Shown here: piece by piece, positions 17,632-23,305 of the stretch
Layout: each line of letters opens with the position of its first letter
Position numbering within the stretch: position 1 is the first letter of the stretch
Assembly: GCA_036897095.1 (NCBI GenBank)
Contig: JAYMSP010002606.1
Span: 1 to 23,305 of the forward strand
Reading direction: 5' to 3'
DNA from: Plantago elongata
Lineage: Eukaryota; Streptophyta; Magnoliopsida; Lamiales; Plantaginaceae
Length of the DNA stretch: 23,305 bases
Notes under the pieces: generated by a model
What the model was told of the DNA's origin: nothing
What the model saw: the letters and a program-made list of their open reading frames with translations, nothing else
Database searches by the model: none
Made by a program: the position numbers and the translations under genes

Positions 17632-20600
17632 ATGTCATCGTCAGGTCTCAACTCCGGCGATCATCCAACGGCGGAGACTGACGGCAAGTTCACCATACCG
17701 GAAGTGAAGCTTACCCACCTCACCCATCTCACAGACTACATCCCCAACCTCCAAAAACACCCAAACCCACTCGACACCAACTTCTTCTACCACCCTCTTT
17801 CCGAATTCTACATCTCCCACTCCGACATCATCCTCCGCCACATCCTCCACGACCTATCGGGAGCATTTTCATCACCTCGGGCTGGGCCCAATCTCGCATA
17901 CCACCGGGCCGGACCGAGGAAGGAGGTTTATTTTGGCCCGCACCGAGTGCGGGCTGCGATTGTGACGTGTGGGGGTCTGTGCCCCGGGATGAACACGGTG
18001 ATCAGGGAGCTGGTGGTGGGGCTTTGGGAGATTTACGGGGTGCGGGAAATATACGGGATTCGGGCGGGGTATAGAGGGTTTTATGAGGGTGAGGGAGTGG
18101 CGTTGGACCCGAAAATGGTGCATGATTGGCATAGGAGAGGTGGGACGGCGTTGGAGACTTCGAGGGGCGGGTTTGATCTTGGTAGGATTGTTGATGGTAT
18201 TCAGAAAAAAGGGTTTAACCAGGTTCTTATTCTTTCTTTACTTTCTTTTTTTGCTCTGAGCTTGTGTTTGGTTGGCTTGTCAATATTTTGAGTTTTGAGT
18301 AGGCGTAAGTTTGGTTTAGAAGCAAAAATGCATGTCTTTCAGTAATTGATCTCCAGGAGAATGTAAAGTTTGAGTAGCAGTAAGTTTGGTTTAGTACCAA
18401 AATGCATGTCTTGTAGTAGTCTTAGTTAATAGTAGTACTTCTACAGAGTGTAAACTATGTTCTCTGCTTCATGATCTAGTTGAATACATTACAGAAAGCA
18501 CTTTCGTTAGCCAGTAGTTGAATTGAACATAGTTGCAGATTTAGCTTAAATTTAGTTCTATTGTAGGTAGGAAGCATTTTGTGTTCTGTGGCTTTGATCT
18601 TTCTCTCCCTAAAGAGTTTTTATGTGTTGAACAAGTATCTCCAGTGGCCCGGCCTCTCTCTTTTCTGCCAACCGGATTCGACACATGTGCCACTAGTTTT
18701 GCAATATAACTAAAGGAACAAAAGTCGAGTTCAGTTATTTGTGGTACATTGATTCGTCTTTGTGATTAGTTTTGATTTTGGAAGAGTTCCCTGGCTCAAC
18801 ACATATATAAGACCTCAGTGTATATGTCCACTTACTGGCTCACTGCCCGCCTGTTGGGACACGGCACTTTCCTTATGACTATTATTGCCCACCAGTTGCC
18901 ACTAGTTTTGATACCATACGATTGCACGAGAAATGGTGTGAATATCAGTGATAATCCTCGTTTGCAAAGTGGTTCCACTTGGTTTGAGAATCAATCAGCC
19001 AGTTAAATTAGTAATATACTCCATGTAGGCAGCCAATGATTCTGAAATAGTATTGAAAGTTGGCCTATATAATCTAAATCAAGTTTCCATGATATTTGAG
19101 TCACTTTTTCTGGAATTCTTGGTGTGATTGGTATTAAAGTGATGAAAAGAAAGATTGAATGATGAAAAACGGATCGAATATGATGAGAGACTTGATGAAA
19201 ATAATCGGTGTTTAATTGATAATGATTGAATGAAATGCTGTACACCTAGACTAACTACATATATATAGCTACATATATACATCAGAAACAAAGAGAAAAC
19301 TAGCTAAAAGAAGAAGAAAATATCTGTAGCAAACTACACTAAACAACAAATTCTGTTACGTCTTGTAGCACTCTCTCATTGGTTTGCTGTGGCTGAATCT
19401 GCTGTGCATTGGTGTACAATAACCAAACACGTTTTTACTGATGAGAGAATAAGTCATGTTACAATTTCTTTCTCCACATTTCCCGCCACTACTTTGTTCT
19501 TCCTTGTCACAATATGCAGCAGCTTCTTGCCTTCTTCAATTTGTTGCTGCTGCTGCTTGTTGATTCTTTCATAATCTTGACAATTGGTGACTTAGTGTAT
19601 AGTTAATAGGCCTGCAACAAGTTTGAAGTTTTTAACCTGGCAGGGTATTGCTCTGAGCCATGAGGACCTAACAAGTAACAACACTGCCAAGCAAGTTGTT
19701 TAAGTACCTAACATTGAGTAATTGATGGCTATGTTAGTGAACTACTGTGATCCTGTTTCTTCAGCAAACTTGTGGTCTTTTAAGCTTGTTCCTCAATGGC
19801 AATGAGCTGTTATAAATTTGGTGTCTGTGCGAGTAACTATGGCTGTTTTGTTTTAACTAGTAAAAGTCTCTGTTCATGTTTGCATGTCATTAGCCTATTC
19901 TTGATTTCAGTTATGTGCAAATGTAGGTATACATCATAGGTGGTGATGGCACAATGCGTGGGATGGTGGAGATATTCAAAGAGATAAAACGTCGAAAGTT
20001 GAACATAGCAGTAGCTGGGATCCCCAAAACAGTTGACAATGACGTTGGAATCATAGACCGTTCATTTGGATTCCAAACAGCAGTTGAAATGGCTCAGCAA
20101 GCAATAAACGCTGCTCATACAGAAGCAGAGAGCGCAGTCAATGGCATAGGCCTGGTCAAGCTAATGGGGCGAAGCACCGGACACATAGCCCTGCATGCAA
20201 CCTTAAGTAGCCGAGACGTGGATTGTTGCTTAATCCCGGAAAATGAGTTTTACTTAGAAGGAGAAGGTGGCTTATTCAAATTTATTGAGAGCCGACTCAA
20301 AGAAAACGGTCACGCGGTTTTGGTAGTTGCAGAGGGTGCAGGGCAAGACATTATACCTGTAACTGATCAGTCCTACGTGGCAGAGAAAGACGAATCAGGT
20401 AATCCAGTCTTTCTAGATGTGGGTGGGTGGTTGAAGTCGGAATTGAAGAGTTGGTGGGCTAGGGATCACCCGAAGGAGTTGTTCACTGTGAAGTACATTG
20501 ACCCGACTTACATGATACGTGCAGTTCCTGCAAATGCAACTGACAATTTGTACTGCACCCTTGTGGCTCACTCAGCTATACACGGTGCAATGGCTGGGTA

Positions 20601-20751
20601 CACAGGATTCGTCTCTGGACCTATTAATGGGAACTACGCGTATATCCCGGTGGAGGAGGTGGCTAAAGCAAAGAATCCGGTGAATACAAGTGATCACAAG
20701 TGGGCTTGGGTTAGATCAGTTACTAACCAGCCTGATTTTGTGAGAACCTGA
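17632..20751 (+). CDS. PFK2: ATP-dependent 6-phosphofructokinase, plant PFK2-like
   Basis: Two exons, 17632-18222 and 19927-20751, join in frame across a 1704-bp GT-AG intron to give 471 aa. The enzyme phosphorylates fructose 6-phosphate to fructose 1,6-bisphosphate, the committed step of glycolysis. Visible motifs are CGGLCPGMN (113-121), ETSRGG (175-180), the ATP-binding GGDGT (202-206), catalytic PKTVDND with D234 as the expected base, MGRSTG (277-282), PEN (301-303) and DPTYMIRA (389-396). The Gly in GGDGT marks ATP rather than pyrophosphate use; pyrophosphate-dependent relatives carry GGDDS. The N-terminus is not rich in Ser/Arg like a clear transit peptide and aligns by pattern with Arabidopsis PFK2, suggesting a cytosolic enzyme. 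The ATG at 17632 follows CACC and is the first in a leader free of upstream ATGs. The tail ...[11 protein letters not shown] is normal. Assignment to PFK2 among plant isoforms is from memory of the family. Confidence 0.93.
18294..18420. repeat. Diverged 75-bp tandem duplication in the PFK intron
   Basis: The segments beginning TTTGAGTAGGCGTAAGTTTG (18294) and TTTGAGTAGCAGTAAGTTTG (18369) both continue GTTTAG(A/T)A(G/C)CAAAA(A)TGCATGTCTT. The period is 75 bp. Both lie near the 5' end of the single PFK intron and have no visible effect on splicing. Confidence 0.8.
19132..19582 (-). mobile_element. Possible solo LTR inside the PFK intron
   Basis: Read on the minus strand the segment starts TGTCAAGATTATGAAAG, carries TATA-rich sequence and a C/T-rich downstream half like a Copia LTR, and ends at 19132. 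The 5-bp sequence ATTGG flanks it on both sides (19127-19131 and 19583-19587), as an integrase target duplication would. The inner end reads ...TTTAATA rather than the expected ...CA, so one terminal base must have changed, or the boundary is wrong. No internal retroelement sequence is adjacent, consistent with an LTR-LTR recombination product. Confidence 0.4.
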
Positions 20752-21080
20752 GGTGTATTACCAGTTGCAAATTCGCAACCTGTCTGCTGTGAAGACTAGT
20801 GTTCTTGGCTACATGCAAACTTATATAAGTCCATATTCCAGTTATTATGATGCTTTCTTCATTTCCATAATTTTGAAGTAAATCACTACTCTTGAAATAA
20901 ATTACTATACTTACTGTATTAGTAATAAATTTGTTACTTAGCTCATAGATGTAGCCTGGTAACTGGAATGATCTGTGAGGTGGTATTTTTATAATATGAA
21001 AGGGAGCAAAAAGTAGTGTCACAACTCACAACAAAAGTTATGACTGGCCTAATTTGTTTTAGTGGTGAAAGGGACGTGGA
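20752..21080. other. PFK 3' untranslated region and downstream DNA
   Basis: Two AATAAA signals (20896-20901 and 20924-20929) lie about 150-180 bp after the PFK stop codon and could direct polyadenylation. No further gene was seen before the retroelement remains. Confidence 0.55.
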
Positions 21081-21314
21081 TGTGAATGAGACGGGAGTGA
21101 AACATACTACTACATAGATGTCTATTTGAGGACAAATTTTATGAAATAACTACACTTAGTATTTCTCTTTTAAAATTTACTAAATTAAATTAAAATAAAA
21201 TATAAATTATAATTTATATAATTAAATTACATTAAGTTAGACTGAACGAAAATGATTTTCAGTATTTACTGTAACAATTGGTATGGAATTAAAGTTGTTC
21301 TAACACTCCCCCTC
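21081..21314 (-). mobile_element. LTR end and polypurine tract of another retroelement relic
   Basis: The plus-strand sequence ...TTGTTCTAACA at 21295-21305 is followed directly by CTCCCCCTC (21306-21314). On the minus strand this is GAGGGGGAG then TGTTAGAACAA, the usual polypurine tract and LTR start of Copia elements, and the same junction as at 946 in this window. The LTR would extend leftwards through AT-rich sequence, but its far end cannot be placed and no coding remains were identified to the right. Confidence 0.45.
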
Positions 21315-21900
21315 ACATATTCTATTTGCCGTCCATGTCCAGTCTACGCGTATGAATGTTAATGATAGATTAAAGATTTTGAAGTACAATAACAAGCACA
21401 ATTAGTTTGTGATGATGTGTATCAATTTGTATGTATTAGGCTTTTCTCACGACTTGCCAACACCTGGATGTAGTCACTCCTGATTAATTTACATATGTTC
21501 AAAATTGTGATGAACTATATCGATTCATTCGTATTGATTTGGCATGGGCATGTCCTTACACCTGATGAGGAGAAATTAAAAATATTAGTACATATAAAAT
21601 AAGTAATAATATATAGAAAAAAATAATAATTGAATCATTCCTTTAATAAAATACAAATTCAAGTTATGTGCTAACACATTTTCCTTAAAATAATTACGTT
21701 ATCTCACTACGGTGCTTGAGATACGCTTATTTTTCAGAATATAACGGTCGAACCTTAACAACTAGCTGCACTTGTTAGATGTTCCTGGCGAATAAAACTG
21801 GAGCCCGGATTATACGAAAGGGAAGAGGATAAGAAAAAGTCACAAAGAGAGAATAGAATGGGGTGGGTTTCTTCTACTCTTTTCCATTACAAGTGAGGCC

Positions 21901-21907
21901 TTTTATA
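21901..21907 (-). promoter_or_regulatory. TATA box of the Copia LTR
   Basis: The minus strand reads ACTTATAAAAGGCCTC. A strong TATA motif about 700 bp into a 1-kb LTR is where an LTR promoter is expected. It would drive transcription of the minus strand toward the PFK gene, opposite to PFK transcription. Confidence 0.5.
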
Positions 21908-21977
21908 AGTGAGGAAATGAGAATATAACTTCATTCTTCATTACACTAATTCATAACACTATTTTATAACTTATGCA

Positions 21978-22088
21978 ACACTACCTCCACTACTTAACAA
22001 GAGTAATCTTGTTACTTATGGAGCAACATGACACCACTACCTCCACTACTTCATAAGAGTAATTCTTGTTACTTATGGAGCAACAAAT
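21978..22088. repeat. 56-bp tandem duplication within the LTR
   Basis: Two units starting near 21978 and 22034 share CTACCTCCACTACTT (matching at 21981 and 22037), then AAGAGTAAT, CTTGTTACTTATGGAGCAAC. They differ by a few bases. The unit sits in the U3 part of the LTR, upstream of its TATA box on the minus strand, where repeated enhancer-like units are common in plant retroelements. Confidence 0.85.
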
Positions 22089-22461
22089 GTCATGTTTAAT
22101 ATTTGTTTTCATAAGTTACAAATTTCTACTTTAGTCAAAAATTTCTAGAAAGTTGAAGCAGTTGAATCAACAAAAGTTTAGCTCACAAGGGCTAACCCAT
22201 TAGAGTTTGGCTCGGTTCCAGCAATTGTGTGTGAGATTCGCGGTCATCTATACATACTAGTCCACTAATTTCGTGTATAAATCTGGCCACTTACCTTGCT
22301 ACACAACTTGAACACCAATAGGAGCTAGTAAATTATAAACTAGAGACTCAAAAAATGTGGGACAAACCCACTTAACCTTCTAACTTGAGCATTTTATTCC
22401 TCACTAACTCAATGTCCATTTTGGGTAAATAATATATTAATCCGGAGCTCTTATAGAGTAG

Positions 22462-22463
<2 letters not shown>

Positions 22464-22516
<53 letters not shown>
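22464..22516. repeat. (CA)n(TA)n compound microsatellite
   Basis: A run of about 18 CA dinucleotides is followed directly by about 8-9 TA/AT dinucleotides. It lies inside the Copia LTR, so its length could help distinguish this copy from relatives. Confidence 0.95.
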
Positions 22517-22615
22517 TATTATCTTCTTAATTAACAAATAATTAAAAAATAGTCGCAATGTAAATACACCTCTCAAGGCATTATTTACTTCACTTTTTCT
22601 TCATAATTTTCAACA

Positions 22616-23107
22616 ATCTCCAACATGAAGAAAAACTTCATCTTCATGTCATATAACCCTACGATCGAAACCTGCATATAGGTAGGTGTAACCACCCTTG
22701 AACCCTCCCTTGTAAGAATGCACCTTCTTTATTGGCTGACCAGTAGACATGATGTCCTTGAACTGTTCTGCCGTTTATGTAAACAACGATGTATTCCACA
22801 TAGATTTCTCTCTGTGATAGATTTGTTCTCATGGTTGTGTTCGTTTAGGTCATGAACACCTTTCCTGGTTCTGCAAGAGCATACAAGAATTTGGGATTTA
22901 ATTCTTGTTGAAGCGGCCCACACTTCACTCTCACATAGGTGATCCCTTACTCCGTGTAACAAAGTTACTAGTAAGAATCATTAAAAACCACACGTTTAAC
23001 CTCTTTAAATCTTGTCATTGTACATATGTAAACCCCCACAGTGAACTCCACGCTGATACAATGAGGTTGTCCCTTTGAACCTAGATCATGGGATCTCCAG
23101 TCAACCA
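22616..23107 (-). mobile_element. Polypurine tract and 3' non-coding region of the Copia element
   Basis: On the minus strand the segment next to the LTR reads GTTGGAGAT then TGTTGAAAA, the junction of a polypurine tract with the 3' LTR. Nearly 500 bp separates it from the end of the pol frame. Open frames seen here on either strand, such as 22729-22962, are short and match nothing. Confidence 0.65.
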
Positions 23108-23305
23108 TCAACCACAAGCCAAAGTCTTCAATCTCATTCCAGCAGAATACTTTGCTATCATCTCACGACATAACCTTCTGGTTAATGGATCTGCTAAATT
23201 ATCTTTAGACATCACAAAGTCTATCGAAATAATACTAGTCGTGAGAAGTTGTCTAACGGACTTATGCCTTTGACAAATATGTCCTTGACTTACCGTTATA
23301 CCAAT
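23108..23305 (-). CDS. Copia polyprotein, C-terminal end of RNase H (partial)
   Basis: From the right edge the minus strand is open for 65 codons to a TGA at 23110-23108. It reads Q-R-H-K-S-V-R-Q-L-L, then S-I-D-F-V-M-S-K-D-N-L-A-D-P-L-T-R, then a basic tail. RHK-x-VR-x-L and D-N-x-A-D-x-x-T-(K/R) are the conserved end of the Copia RNase H domain, and the position before a polypurine tract and LTR fits. This fragment has no stop or frameshift, so the element may be fairly young; the rest lies outside the window. Confidence 0.8.
   Translation of the reverse strand: MGITVSQGHICQRHKSVRQLLTTSIISIDFVMSKDNLADPLTRRLCREMIAKYSAGMRLKTLACG

Larger units (their letters stand above)
21563..22615 (-). repeat. 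3' LTR of a minus-strand Copia element (about 1 kb)
   Basis: The right edge is secure: the plus strand ends ...TTTTCAACA at 22615, so the minus-strand LTR begins TGTTGAAAATTATG directly after a purine-rich tract. Inside, on the minus strand, a TATAAAA box (21907-21901) is followed by a transcript-leader-like stretch, giving a normal U3-R-U5 layout. An AC run followed by an AT run occupies about 22464-22516. The left edge at 21563 is a guess, based on a TG...CA pair (minus strand ...CTCCTCATCA). Confidence 0.6.

Noticed and set aside
18818-19006. Small open frame within the PFK intron
   Set aside because: It is short, has no recognised domain, and lies in an intron supported by the joined PFK reading frame.
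22729-22962. Minus-strand open frame of 77 codons
   Set aside because: It lies in the 3' non-coding region of the Copia element between the pol stop and the LTR, and no known domain is visible.
1-23305. tRNA and rRNA genes
   Set aside because: Looked for the conserved T-loop GGTTCGA-type motifs in a cloverleaf setting and for rRNA core sequences; none had supporting structure.

Overview
This window looks like nuclear DNA from a flowering plant, most likely a eudicot. It is AT-rich, genes are split by GT-AG introns, and long non-coding stretches carry LTR-retrotransposon debris, microsatellites and a foldback element. Nothing fixes the species; similarity to asterid (Lamiales-type) genomes is only an impression.

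Three complete protein-coding genes can be read. Two are full-length secreted subtilisin-like serine proteases of the plant SBT5.3/AIR3 type. They lie tail to tail: 8038-11432 on the plus strand (11 exons, 760 aa) and 12348-15853 on the minus strand (10 exons, 763 aa). They form a large inverted duplication of about 3.5 kb per arm around a 0.9 kb non-homologous spacer. Exons, several introns and about 120 bp of promoter are shared. The paralogues differ by one intron and by a residue next to the catalytic His. The third gene is an ATP-dependent 6-phosphofructokinase of the plant PFK2 type (17632-20751, plus strand, two exons, 471 aa).

Layout from left to right: 1-80 may be the last codons of a gene continuing off the left edge. 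796-2430 is a badly deleted minus-strand Copia element: 150-bp LTR, polypurine tract, a scrap of RNase H, leader with 75-bp tandem repeats, initiator-Met primer-binding site, and a second LTR cut short by an (AC)n/(GT)n palindrome. 3729-4493 is a minisatellite of about 36 units with a higher-order period. 4816-5550 is a diverged tandem duplication that carries the same core motif. 5550-7930 is AT-rich and featureless apart from one possible small exon. The subtilase pair follows. 16754-17133 is a long-hairpin foldback transposon with target-site duplication. The PFK promoter carries a 76-bp tandem duplication, and the PFK intron holds a possible solo LTR. From 21305 to the right edge lie an LTR/polypurine boundary of one retroelement and the 3' part of a second minus-strand Copia element (RNase H end, 3' non-coding region, polypurine tract, about 1-kb LTR).

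The subtilases and the kinase share no pathway: the proteases act in the secretory pathway or cell wall, and PFK acts in cytosolic glycolysis. No new defence or mobile system was found. The unusual content is structural: the inverted gene pair with intron gain or loss, the hierarchical minisatellite, and the foldback element.
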